A stretch of 60,000 nucleotides of DNA from Symsagittifera roscoffensis (Eukaryota; Xenacoelomorpha; Acoela; Convolutidae), in assembly GCF_963678635.1 (NCBI RefSeq), contig NC_087063.1, positions 83,811,574-83,871,573 on the forward strand, read 5' to 3'. Below the pieces are notes generated by a model, which saw nothing but the letters and a program-made list of their open reading frames with translations, had not been told where the DNA came from and searched no databases. This document shows positions 20,758-31,581 of this stretch, piece after piece. Within the stretch, counting starts at the first letter, position 1, and the number at the start of each line of letters is the position of its first letter. The translations under genes and the position numbers were made by a program.

Positions 20758-22009
20758 TTTAACACCCCCACAAAATAGTATTGACGGGTCTAGGTCAACA
20801 AACCGACAAAACTTCACGCCGAGGGGACTTCAGGCCGAAATTTAAACTTGCTTTTCAAGAATTTAGGCAAGTTTAGACCATAATAAACGTTATTCATGAC
20901 AAAAAATCACTTAGGATTGGCATCCCTTAATAATAGCAGAGGTTTTTGAAATGCATAAAATATAAACAGAATATTGCTTCAACCGTGTTTTATAGTTCAA
21001 CTTTCCTAAACATCTTTTGGAGGCTTAAATTTTATGAAAAAGCCAATAATTTTTTTAAAAAAAAATCATAAAATTCATAAATTCTTCGAAAAAGTTTCAA
21101 ATTGATCGTATTTAATCACTTAATGAGAAATTTTCGGCTTGAAGTTCCTAATTTTACGATTCGGTTTGAAGTCAAAAACATTCAAAAACTCTACAATAAA
21201 CTAGATTTTACAGCTAACGAGTCTCCAGCTTGCACTTGGTCGTGAAGCCAATTGATTTAATATGAGATATTTGATGATTAATAAAATGAATATTTCCAAA
21301 TCAAATAACTCTTATTTCTTAACAATAACAGCAATGTTAAAAATTTATTTTTATAATATTCGCTTTGTTTTACTTGGCTCAGATGTAAAAAGGTCGCTTA
21401 GATGTATTTCGCTTTTCTCAGGGCCATGCGGTAATTAGCTGTATAGCGCTTTGCATGATTCTTGGTGGGTTTGTGTTGTACCAGAAGCTCAGTATTTTAT
21501 TAAAACTTTTATTTAAAACATTTTTCTAAATGATGATTAATCAACAGATGAAGAAACATTTAAACATCAAATTGTCGATATGAAGGTTACTTCATTTCAG
21601 TGCCACAATTCAATCTTCTTCGCTGAAATGGCTTGAGAAAAAAATAAATTCAAAACTTACTTCTTGTCTTTGAGCGCTATAGCTGTGAAACTAATTTTTT
21701 GATTTTCAAGTCAGAACTGTAAGGGTTTCAATATGATACCCAAGTGACTGATTTACGAGCGGTCTCTATGCATCTAATTGCCCGATAAAACATCAATCTT
21801 ATAGTAATTTTACTGTGATAGCCGAGTTTGCTTGGGAAAATGCTACTCAAATCTTAAGCTCTATCATACCTTCAGAAACAGACTACTGATTATTTCTACT
21901 TTCAAAACAGCCTTAATCAGCTTCCTAATATAATTCTTGCACAGAAGCCTGATTGTTCCGACCATTGAAAACGGAGAGGAATTTTGTATTCGAGTGGTTT
22001 TAGTTTTTT

Positions 22010-22545
22010 TTCTTGGTTTTCCAAGCAAAACCAGTTACCACAAATAATCATCGGAATAGGTCGAGTGATATATCATAATGGAAACCTTTCAGTCGCGGCT
22101 CAGTCGCGAAAAAAAAATCGATCAAAAAATGGCTCCAGTGTCGAGTTTTAGTCTAATTTCGAGCGATTAAAGCAAGCGAGCTGACTTATTGTAGTAGGAT
22201 AAGCCATGCGAATGAAAATTTTTTTTTGAAGTTTCTTACCGTTAATGTTGGAATGAATAACTTCAAAAAATCAAAACAGTTTCTGCGAAAAAAAATTGAA
22301 ATTTGTTTTTTTGAATTTCGTATTTGTTTTTTTTTAAAGTTATTTTTCAACAAAAACATTTGCTCAATTTGCCTATTTTAGTGCGAGTGTCAAATATACC
22401 TAAAATTCAGGTTTTCTGTAGATCCTTTCAGTCACACCACGTACAAAAAACAACACTTCTCAAAAGATTATGAAAAAGAAACTTTTATATTTTTTCTAAG
22501 AAAATGGTCGGAGCATTCTGTGCTACTTGCACAGCAACCGGCTAT
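22010..22545 (+). repeat. Dispersed repeat family, copy 3
   Basis: Contains TACCACAAATAATCATCGGA and GGTCGAGTGATATATCAT, and ends ATGGTCGGAGCATTCTGTG...CTTGCACAG. Lies directly before exon 8 of the host gene. Confidence 0.6.
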
Positions 22546-22588
22546 CCTTGCTTTATTTTATTCAATTATATGTAATGTGTTCACACAG

Positions 22589-22841
22589 GTGAGAGGCCAG
22601 TCGAACCCTAAATTGACCCCCATGACCCTCATGTCCCCCGCGAGGGGTCAGATGCCCTCGATGACCATAGACGCCAGGCCGGGAACAATCGCCATCCCCC
22701 AGAGCGGGGAGATGATTCTGACTCGGACTCCTAGGAGTACTAACTGGCACGAGGCATACCAGCAGATGAGGCCAGCGGGGGGACGATCTCAGTCGGCCGA
22801 CCGGTACAATGTGGCCAGCACTTACAGGGACACTGTCACAT
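22589..22841 (+). CDS. Host membrane-protein gene, exon 8, with possible alternative C-terminus
   Basis: Acceptor TTCACACAG|GTG in phase 0. It encodes a Pro/Met/Arg-rich segment followed by TPRSTNWHEAYQQMRPAGG. A donor ACAT|GTCAGT at 22841/22842 gives phase 1 exit to exon 9. As with exon 5, failure to splice leaves a short in-frame extension ending at TGA 22865-22867. A member of the dispersed repeat family ends about 45 bp upstream of the acceptor. Confidence 0.8.
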
Positions 22842-23264
22842 GTCAGTACTTTCTAGAGGAGGGCTGAATAATCATAATAATAAAATATTTTATTTAAATA
22901 TTTTTACTTTTCTCAACCCTTAATACAAAATATATATATTTTTTGCTGTTTTCCAATTAGACTTCTCTCTTCTTGGATTGTCACACAAATTCTGCATAGA
23001 AAGGTTTGTTTAAAATGACTTCGATGTTTTAAGCGCTACAAAAAGTATTACCGTGAACAAGTTTATGCAATATTCCATAATCCGAAATACTGTATGAACT
23101 ATTGTAAACAGTTTTACATTTTAGTTTTTCGATGGGTGGGAATTTGGAGTAGATCTTAGTTTTGATGGTGCAACCAATTTTTTTTATATAAGCTTAGGTT
23201 AATAAATACCCAAAAAAATCTAAATCTACCCTCTTAAAAACTGTTTGAGGGGTAATGATATTTT

Positions 23265-23481
23265 GGCTCTTTTTCCTTTCCCCCCCCCCCCCCCACCTGC
23301 AAGTTTTTATATTTGAAGTTACTGTTCACTTTTTCCGATTGTCATGAAAATAGACATGCAGACTGATTAGGTCATGACAAACATATTTGGTCTTCATAAT
23401 CAACCTCGGAAAAGTACTCGTTAGACCATAATATCCATGTTTGAGTGAGGAGGGGGGGGGGGGGGCGGAGGAAAAAGAGCC
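23265..23481. mobile_element. hAT-like MITE family B, complete copy
   Basis: 217 bp. Inverted ends GGCTCTTTTTCC and GGAAAAAGAGCC, with a perfect 8-bp target duplication GATATTTT (23257-23264 and 23482-23489). C and G homopolymers lie just inside the ends. Confidence 0.85.
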
Positions 23482-23604
23482 GATATTTTGACTGTTTAAC
23501 AAGTGAAACATTGTCCCACCAATAATCCTTCATATCTGTACGTTATGGCACATGACATTTGAAATTAAATGACAGCTAAATGACATTATGACATTTGAAT
23601 TTAG

Positions 23605-23780
23605 GTGAGTACCGTCCTCAAGTGGTGGGCCAGAGACCTGCCCTTCCCCATGTACATGTAGTACAGAATGGGTCCCACAACTACAAACAGCACCTCTACC
23701 CCCAGGCACAGGGCAGCAGTCAGTTCCTCTGGAAGAAGATAGAGGGCAAGGCAGGGCTGGGACATGCCAACTTCTGGTAG
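23605..23780 (+). CDS. Host membrane-protein gene, last exon
   Basis: Acceptor AATTTAG|GT in phase 1. Runs 57 codons to TAG at 23778-23780, ending KAGLGHANFW. Encodes a His/Gln/Val-rich peptide (ALPHVHVVQNGSHNYKQ). This is the end of the reconstructed tail, about 640 residues after the transmembrane exon if all nine exons are joined. No neighbouring downstream exon is visible before the retroelement at 24150. Confidence 0.82.
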
Positions 23781-24149
23781 GACACTGAACAATACGAAAA
23801 AGTGAAACTGAAAAAAACGACGACTGATAACCACTTTGACCAACTAAGAGTACTGTGCAACTCGACAAAATATACTAAAACCTTCTGATGCTAATTTTGT
23901 TTTTTTGCGGCTTTTAATTTATAACACTCGATCGTGTATAGACAATATCCCACGTTGTTAAACAGCAAGTGGTGGATGTTTTTGAACGTTTTGAGGATTT
24001 TTTGGCCCCTTACCAGACACCTTGAAAATTGACAGAAAAGGTTTAGTGCGTTAGCTTTTATAGCTATAAACAGCTACATATAAAGATATTTCAGATACCT
24101 AACACCGGTTCAAACATATGATAGCGAGTTCAAATCGCACCAAGTGTTG
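23781..24149 (+). other. 3' flank of the host gene up to the retroelement
   Basis: Presumed 3' UTR. I see no AATAAA in this stretch, only weak variants such as AATATA. The large retroelement begins at 24150, so the original polyadenylation site may lie beyond the insertion (after 43802). Confidence 0.4.
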
Positions 24150-24559
24150 TGAGTTAAGATGGATGTGGTTAACTCATAGAGTAATTTCGGATAGGGTACA
24201 CCGTCTGCTCGTCAGGCTATCTTATTTTCGGCCGGATAGATTCGTGCAACTTCTTAGTCTAATACCGATCCTAGTCTTACTCTTATACTTACTAGTCTGA
24301 GGGTGTTTAACTAGTCTCTGCTAGGCTCAATAGATCTAGGGTATACTGGTTTATTGCGGCTGCTGAAGTTCTCTTGGAGAGGCAACTAATTTCTAAGTTA
24401 AATTCAAATCTCTCTGGTGCTGAAATTACAAGTAATTTCAGCACTTACAAATAATTGGGTTGTTAGTTAGATTGATTATGATTGGTTAATATTAAATATT
24501 TTACGGTGGTAAAATATCCAATTTATCCAATTATAAAATGTAGTTTAGATCAGGTTCCA
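24150..24559 (-). repeat. 3' LTR of the large element
   Basis: 410 bp, about 97% identical to 43395-43802 by eye. The internal flank, read in element orientation, is AAAACCCGGATGGG; this would be the polypurine tract and is a weak one. Confidence 0.9.
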
Positions 24560-26231
24560 CCCATCCGGGTTTTACAGAGTTTTTTAGAATTATCTTTATG
24601 CAATTCAAAGGATGGATGATGAACGTTGGTATTTGGCGAACATCATATTCTTGTCCCGTTCTTCTTGTTAGGGAAGTTCCAGGACGCTGGAGTTAGGGAC
24701 ATACAATCGTTGCGTCGTCTTGTGACAACGACTGTGATCCCCAATGAAATCAATCTGATTTCAAAATGATTTGCTATGCCGGGTTTTCCTGTATTCTGTA
24801 GAGAACTTGTTTTGTGTTCAACCTCGTCTGGGAATGGCGTGGAGATCGTGTGTGGAAGGGATGCCTCGTAACTCGGATCTGTACGTATACTTGAACATCG
24901 AGGTGGTCATTGGTCTAGTTCAATGAAGTCCTTTTCTGCGAAGTCAAGTCGTACTCTAAATCCTTTGAGTTGTGATTGTGGACGGCATATCGGTTGCGCT
25001 TAGCCATTCTTTTGTTCGAGTGTGATGGGATCATCTAGTCTGTGGATGTTCGTCTTTGTTGTTGTATGTTGATCTGTATACTGCAAAGTATGATTTACAT
25101 TTTATAAAATCATATTAGTTCGGTTTTTTAATCATGATTTTAGTTAGTTGTTTTCACAAAAGCGTTTTGTTTTAGTTCGCTTATTTTGAAGAGTTACTCA
25201 CCCTTGAGTACCTCTTATTAAAAATAGAAGTATGGTCACAAAGCGTGGATGTAGCGCGGTGGGTTAGGCCGGCTATAGAGCATGCTCAGGACGTGCTCTC
25301 TGGTGGGTTAGGCCAGGAGTGGGAGTATGATTTCGTGCTGTTTCTTTGAGAGGTCCTGTTATGTGATAACGTTTTAAGTTGGGTTTATATTGGTCTTTCT
25401 TATGTTAATTTGGTTGTGTCCTTTTTTTCAAAAATCAAATTGTTTTTGGTATGGGTTTGTCTTGCGACTTTTTTGTGTTTATTATTTCTTTCTTAGACTT
25501 TATAATAGTCTTCAAAAGAGTAAATTATCCAGTTTTAAACTGGGGTAATCCGGTTTGGGTACCGATGGTTTTCTTTTCCTAGTCATGCTGTTATTTTATG
25601 ATTTATGGTGTTTAGTAAGCTGCGTTGGTTAGTTTGGTTTAGTATATCATTCCTTTCCAACCGGGTTAAAGGAAAGTTTGAAACTTGTTATCGTGTGTTA
25701 GAGTTGTTGAGTGTGAAAACTTGAAACTTAAAATCATTATTTAAACAATTCTTCGTGGGCGAGCTGTGCGAGTTTGGATAGAATTCCTGTGCGATTGAAT
25801 GAAAATATCAAAAGGTTAGTACTGCAATTTCATTTTATTAATTTATTACATAGAATTTTAATTTTACTGCATTTGAGGGAAATTTTAAGTTATAAATTTT
25901 CAACGTATTGAATTTTACTGCTTCATGGGGAAATAATTCATAGATTAATTTACTACATTTGGTATGAATTTTATTACATTATTTAGTGCAAGATATTAAT
26001 AAACTTTAGAAGAATTTAACAAGTTTGTATTTTGATTTTTCTTTTCTGTTTTTGTAGGTGATCGTGGTGTGAAGACTAGAAATATAAATCAAACATTGAT
26101 AGAAAATGGTAAGTACTAATTTTAAATTTATTAGTGAAGAGTATTTTGAATTATACTTACCTGTTAATCGTCTGGGAAAAAGCCGTGGGTGAAGATGTCG
26201 TGTATCATATCTGATGTTGTTAGTAACTTGG
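24560..26231 (-). other. 3' untranslated region of the large element
   Basis: About 1.67 kb between the last ORF and the 3' LTR, without an ORF of substance on the minus strand. Unusually long for this position. I see nothing assignable in it. Confidence 0.5.
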
Positions 26232-26801
26232 CTAGTATGCGAATGATATTTTTAGTTTGGAGCAGTGGCCTTTAATGATTTTTAGTTCTTCGGTGCCTAC
26301 TGCAAACTCGTAAGGTGTATTTTGAATGAGGTTATATATTTTGTGGTTATATTTAGTATTGTGAATGAATTCTATTATTGGTATTTCTATAGGCTGGATA
26401 AATTCATTCGGGATAAGGAAGGGTCTGGATTCTTCTGCGTTAAAGGTCTTCGTGATGGGACAAAGTATATACATTTGTGTTACTGGGTCATAATTGCGGA
26501 GGATGCCGTGGAGGTTAGTATCTTTGATGCAATAAGTGAAATTAAGGAAAAATGGGGATGTGTATTTTGAGTTAAGAAACTGAAAACAATGGTGTGGTTG
26601 TCTTGATGGGGTATGCAAATCAAAATGATTTTGTAAGAAACGATAGTATGTATATGTGTGAGTTTGTTTAGTGCGTAACATAATATCGTGGGAACAGTGC
26701 AAATTGCGTTCATGTGGTGCAAGGAAGTGAAAGGTTAGTGAAAATAACTGAAATTTGTCTGTGAAACTTTCGCAAGCTTGAATATCATTTAGTGCTATCA
26801 T
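26232..26801 (-). CDS. Last ORF of the large element, in frame with env
   Basis: 189 codons whose ATG immediately follows the TAA that ends the env C-terminal frame, with no frame change. It could be a separate ORF, or the env tail cut off by one nonsense codon. Cys- and His-containing, mixed aromatic and polar, no recognised domain. Confidence 0.4.
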   Translation of the reverse strand: MIALNDIQACESFTDKFQLFSLTFHFLAPHERNLHCSHDIMLRTKQTHTYTYYRFLQNHFDLHTPSRQPHHCFQFLNSKYTSPFFLNFTYCIKDTNLHGILRNYDPVTQMYILCPITKTFNAEESRPFLIPNEFIQPIEIPIIEFIHNTKYNHKIYNLIQNTPYEFAVGTEELKIIKGHCSKLKISFAY

Positions 26802-29428
26802 TTAGTGCGGTGTAGGGATCCAAGTTGTCGGCTCATGATTATTTTGAGACTGAAAAGTGGTGGTATGGGGTTGTTCTATAATTTGTTCATATGTATTATC
26901 ATCTTGTGAATGATGTGTCATTATGTGTTGTATGGGACTTTGCGATATGTTTGGTCTAAAATTTGGATTATGTGTCATGGCTAGGTTTCGGAAATTTCGT
27001 GGGACTAATGATAATGGATGGTTTTGTGGTAGGGGTGGCAACTGTGGTGCGGTAGGTGTTATTTCTATATTATTATAATGTTCTTCGTCATAAGTGTTCT
27101 GTCTTGTCGCTATTTTTGTGTTATATTCTTTTATTTGTGTGTCTAGAAGTATTTTGTTTATTGATGATGAAAAAAATCCAAAAAATCCTGCGAACAGTAT
27201 GCGTGCTATACTTGCTTGTCTATTTACTTGTGTGTGTATAGCGCATGTGTTATAGATTCCTTTTAAGAGTAAGAAAAAAAATCCAATAAAGTTAAACATT
27301 GCGTATAAGATAGTTAATTTTTCTAAGATGTAATAGAGCCATCCTAGAAAATCTAGAATTTCAATTTTAAGGGTGACAAAACTGAAAATATTTATAGGTG
27401 AAATATCTTGTGGTCTGTATTTTTCACCGTTTAGATATATATAATCTTTAATGTTTTTCAAAATATCCGCTATAATCTTGTGTATAAATATCTGCAAATC
27501 CTGCGATTTCGGCAAGTTTTCTTAAATTTTGATCAATTGACTGTCTTTGTATAGTGTCCATTTGTGTTAATAATTCTTGGAACTGTTGTGTTCTAATGTG
27601 GTGTTGAATATCTGATTTAGAATATATTCCAATTGATTGTAAATCAATATTTGGGTTACGAGCAATAGCTCTGATGCTTTCGGGTGAAAATTTTTTGAGT
27701 GATTGCATTAACGTAGGGTATGGAGTAAGGAGATAGTATTTATCTTCATCAGGATTCAATTGAGCTACATTGTGGCTATTTTCTGATCCACATGGGACTG
27801 CGGTGTCCCAAAAATATGTTCGTCGTGAAAGTGTGTCAACAAAATGTACTTCATTTTTATAGAATATAGGGATTCTTTTATAACAACGTTTATCTTCAAA
27901 AACATATAATGGTGATACTTTTTTGGTGCAAGTATAAAACCATAAAATGTTTCCCTAGTAATCTAGAAAATTTGATCTGTTTCCTGATAATAAGTATCCT
28001 GCGTGAGGTACAATTAGTACTGCTAGTGCGAGTGATTGTAAGATTTGTGTCCTTTCTAATTCGCATAGTTGGTGAAGTGTTTCTAATTCGGAGAGTGACA
28101 TTTCTTGAAGAATTCGACTAATTGTGTAGCCTAACTTCATATCTAAGTGAATATCATAGTGAATATTACCAAAATAGGTGTTATTCATTAGTGATAGTTC
28201 TTGTAAACGTGTGCTTCTACTGTCATGTGGCTTTAGTTTTCCACCAGGTTGACCTGTGCTTTTTTGAAAGTTAACTGGTATGTATGATGTTCCTTCGTTT
28301 AGAGGGTGACCTGTGGCAAAAAGGTCAAATTTTATTTTTCCAGTGGTCATGTCGAAACCTTTTTCGTATTCAACTAGTATTTCAGATTTGTAAAGTGGGT
28401 TTCTGTATTTGCACGCAATTTCTGTTTCTTGATAGATTTGGAAACGTGTTAATTCATTTTCTATATTATGGATATTTGTAAAATCAGTACTTTGTTTTCG
28501 GGATGGATTTACTTGTTCGTACGGAACTGATTCTATAAAAAATTCTTCGTGAAATTTTATCATTCGAGCGTGTATTTTCGCTACTTGAAATATTGTACAT
28601 GTATCCTCGGGAAACCAAACAATTGTTGCTTGTGTCCGTGTTAGAGGGTCACAATAACGTTGATCATTTTTGCAAGGTAATCTAATTCCTTGATAGATCC
28701 TTGTGTTATCTGATAAATCTCGTGTGAGTTGTACTTTTTCGAGTTGTATTTTCCAATCGAAAAACATTATTTCTTGATATCCTTTATTTTTTGTGTCTGC
28801 TTTGCAGTTTGAGGGGTTATTTATTCCAATGTGTGGTATCCAGTGTTTATCATGTATGTCATAAGTTAATCTTCCGTGTGCGCCGTTGTATGGGTGTTTT
28901 TCATCTAGTTTTATATGTCCTTGATATCTTTCAAGTTCTGCTTGATGTACAGAATCGGCAAAGACTTGAAAATTTACTATTTTTCTGTCCGTGTTTTATT
29001 TCTTGTGATGTTTAGTCTGAGTAGTTCTTTTTTACGATCATCGAGATTTAGATGTAGAAGTCGTTCTATATTACTTTGATAGAATGATTCGTGATCAAGT
29101 CGGTTTTTATTTCCGTTTGAAACTTGTGAACAATGTACTTTCTTTTCGGAAAATGTTGCTGTAAATTTATATCCTGCGACTGTTGTTGCTCGGGCTTTTG
29201 AATACAATGTCGCTATTACATTTGTAGTTTCTATAGCTTGTGGTTCTGTTTCGCATTGTGATACTTGATTTATAGCATATTTGTGTAGTGTTTTAGTTCG
29301 TTTTCTTCACAATCGTAGTGTGTTACTAATAAATCCTGGGGTCCTGTGCGAGGAGAAGGATTTGTGATCTGATCGGAAAATATTAGAAAAAAGACGTGTT
29401 GAAATATTAGTATTTTTAGAATATACAT
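26802..29428 (-). pseudogene. Envelope-like glycoprotein region, broken
   Basis: Starts with a Met followed by a hydrophobic signal-peptide-like core (29428). Broken frames follow at 28977-29207, 27955-28767, 27448-27759 and 26802-27515. The ectodomain-like parts contain several Cys and N-glycosylation sequons. The last frame has one clear membrane-spanning hydrophobic stretch, a second hydrophobic Gly/Phe/Ser-rich segment and a Pro/His/Asn-rich tail. Breaks include stop codons (for example TAG just after 27955) and frame changes. Position after pol, signal peptide and C-terminal membrane anchor support an env. The middle part vaguely resembles glycoproteins of the class III fusion type or chuvirus-like G, but I cannot establish this by eye. 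Confidence 0.6.
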
Positions 29429-29748
29429 GTGTAGGATAATCCTGAGTATGGGTCATAAAATGTGATGTAACCAATTGTGTTTTTGGTATATCTGTCGTAC
29501 TTATATATCACTTCAGTTGTTATAATTGGTGGTGGTAGCGATTGAGCTGTTATATTGGGTGGGTTTAATGGGTAAGGATGTTGAACAATATTATTTAATT
29601 TAATCGTGATTTCGAATTTTAATTGGAGACTATTTTGTTGGAGTATTTGGATGTTATGTTCACGAATGTCTTCGTGGATATCTTGTGTATAATGTATTCT
29701 ATTGAGTGCCCAACTGTGGAGTCCGTTACTTTTTTTGATGTTGTCCAC
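29416..29748 (-). CDS. Small unrecognised ORF upstream of env
   Basis: 110 codons, overlapping the preceding Pro-rich ORF by 23 nt and the putative env start (ATG at 29428) by 13 nt. Pro/Ile/Asn-rich, no known domain. Tight overlaps on both sides suggest these ORFs are co-translated or alternative reading frames. Confidence 0.4.
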   Translation of the reverse strand: MDNIKKSNGLHSWALNRIHYTQDIHEDIREHNIQILQQNSLQLKFEITIKLNNIVQHPYPLNPPNITAQSLPPPIITTEVIYKYDRYTKNTIGYITFYDPYSGLSYTCIF

Positions 29749-30325
29749 ATAATGGTGGGGGTGCTGTGAATGTATTCCAATCTAATCTTAAAGGGATATT
29801 TGTTGACGATTGTTCTCGATATCTAGCGTCGAGGTTATTTGGAAAATTTAAAGGGAAAGGCGTCGGTGAAATCTGGCTTAATGATGGTGTTGATGGTAGC
29901 AATATTGTTTCTGGTAGTGATGATGGTGGTGTTGTATCCGTAGAAATATCTATTGGTTCATTTACTATGTTTGGTTCACCTTGTGTATATGAGTGTGTTG
30001 TCCAATATGGTAGTCGTGCGATGGGATTGGGGGGGTTAAAGGGATTTTCACCTATTTGTTCAGATGTCGGTGTTAAACCTAAGTAATCTGAGGGTATACT
30101 TGAGGTGCTACGTTGTGAAAGGAGTGGGCGAGTTTCTGGTAATGTACTATTTGGGTTTTCTGGAGTAATTGGTGTTGGTGATTGGGGTATGTCAAAATGA
30201 ACTCGGGGGGTTTGAAAATTTCTATTTCGTCGTGGATGTATAATTTGTCTATTTATTTCAACTGTATTTTGGTTTAGACTAATGTTTCTTATTCTACTTA
30301 ATTCTTGTGGTAATGTTCGGTACAA
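29726..30325 (-). CDS. Ser/Pro/Thr-rich ORF of the large element
   Basis: 199 codons, dominated by Pro, Ser, Thr and Asn (PQSPTPITPENPNSTLPETR), with no cysteine-rich or hydrophobic domain. Probably disordered. A separate 75-codon frame upstream (30370-30597) may be its displaced N-terminal part. Function unknown. Confidence 0.4.
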   Translation of the reverse strand: MYRTLPQELSRIRNISLNQNTVEINRQIIHPRRNRNFQTPRVHFDIPQSPTPITPENPNSTLPETRPLLSQRSTSSIPSDYLGLTPTSEQIGENPFNPPNPIARLPYWTTHSYTQGEPNIVNEPIDISTDTTPPSSLPETILLPSTPSLSQISPTPFPLNFPNNLDARYREQSSTNIPLRLDWNTFTAPPPLCGQHQKK

Positions 30326-30559
30326 GTTATATGTTGGTTCACTTAGGGGTGCCTGTCGCTGAACTGGTTCTAATGGTTCGGATAAGCGAGCGTGTTGTTC
30401 TTCAAAAGTGTATGGGTTATCTTGGAAAGAAATTCGTGTGGATGTTTGGGGGTTTTGGGTAGTTGTAGGTATTGTCGGATTTTCTTGGGAGGATGTCGGT
30501 GAAGACTGATTCTGTGATTGTTGGTTAGCAATTTTTGAAAGTATTTTGATTGATTTTTT

Positions 30560-30748
30560 CTATTGGAAAAATTTATGTTTATTGTAGTATTCTTCAATGA
30601 AAAGAATTAAACAGATTGTTGCTAAAGCGAATGTGATTATTGCCTTTTTTATACATTTGCACATTGTCAATATTAGGGATGATAAAAATGTTATAAGAAT
30701 TACAAATAGTAAAAAAATATCTGTTCTACTAAAAATTGTTCGTATCAT
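30560..30748 (-). CDS. Small hydrophobic ORF of the large element
   Basis: 62 codons, with two hydrophobic stretches (FLLFVILITFLSSLILT and ITFALATICLILFI) separated by a basic loop (KCIKK). Looks like a small two-pass membrane protein. Unrecognised; lies between pol and env, where accessory ORFs often occur. Confidence 0.4.
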   Translation of the reverse strand: MIRTIFSRTDIFLLFVILITFLSSLILTMCKCIKKAIITFALATICLILFIEEYYNKHKFFQ

Positions 30749-31581
30749 TTGAATAATTTTTGGGTTATCGTACCTGTGAATATGGTCAATGATTTGGGAA
30801 AGTTGGAGATATATTTCAAATAGGGAGTAGAAAATTTAAAAAATTTTGCAAAAAATGATTAAAATTATTATAAAAGCTTCAAAGGTATCAAATAGAAATA
30901 TGAATAAAAGTTTAAGTATTATGAAAAAGTTTATGAAAATGTTGAAAATTGTATTTTTAAAGATATTGACTGATTGAGAGAAGAGCATTTAAGAAATGAT
31001 TTCTTTCTCGAGTATTTTTGGTTGTTTGAGGCGAGATTCAAGTATGGTTGAGTTATTTATTGATTTTTTGACAAGTGGGTTGAGTTTTGTGAAAAGTTGT
31101 TGGGGGCTAATTTTATGGTGTTTGGGAGGTCTTCTTTACTTTATTTTTATTTGTCAGATGATCTGGGGTATTTTTGAGATTTTTTTAATTTAGGTTAAAT
31201 GAATACGGTCGTATTTTTACTATAGGCTAATTTATCGTTTTTGGTTGGAGGGTTTTTGAGGTCTAAGTTGGGAAAATATTGTTGATCTTTGCGTTATTAG
31301 ATAAGGGAGGGTTTTGATATTATGGTGGTATTTATTTTAGATGTCAAGTTTGAGCAGTTTGCTTATTTTTGACCTGGAGGTTGTAAAGTTATAGTTATAG
31401 ATATGCCTGGAGTTGAAAATCTTTTGTCTAATAGGTTGGTGTTATAAATATAGAAGGTGACGGATTGAATGAATCCTATTGGCTGAATCTGAACTGGATT
31501 GTTGCATGTTTTGTCAGCATGTTATTTTGAAAAGTGAAAGTTCAATATGATCCAGAGGTGCAAGGATTATTAATTTTAAAA
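30749..31581 (-). other. Non-coding stretch between pol and the accessory ORFs
   Basis: About 830 bp of very AT-rich sequence. No minus-strand ORF of substance. A 65-codon plus-strand hydrophobic frame (30996-31193) is against element orientation and I treat it as chance. May hold splice signals for an env transcript; none is convincing. Confidence 0.4.

Larger units (their letters stand above)
19162..22588 (+). other. Intron 7 of the host gene
   Basis: About 3.4 kb of AT-rich sequence. Contains an inverted-repeat element at 20419-20757 and copy 3 of the dispersed repeat just before exon 8. A 150-codon minus frame at 19419-19871 has no recognisable domain and I do not annotate it. Confidence 0.55.

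Noticed and set aside
24131-24149. TCGCACCA just outside the 3' LTR, resembling the element's own primer-site complement
   Set aside because: Only 8 bp match and the spacing differs. GTTCAAATC next to it looks like a tRNA B box, but no T-arm or acceptor stem pairs, so a tRNA gene target is not supported.
30996-31193. 65-codon hydrophobic plus-strand frame inside the large element
   Set aside because: Opposite to element orientation in low-complexity AT-rich sequence.
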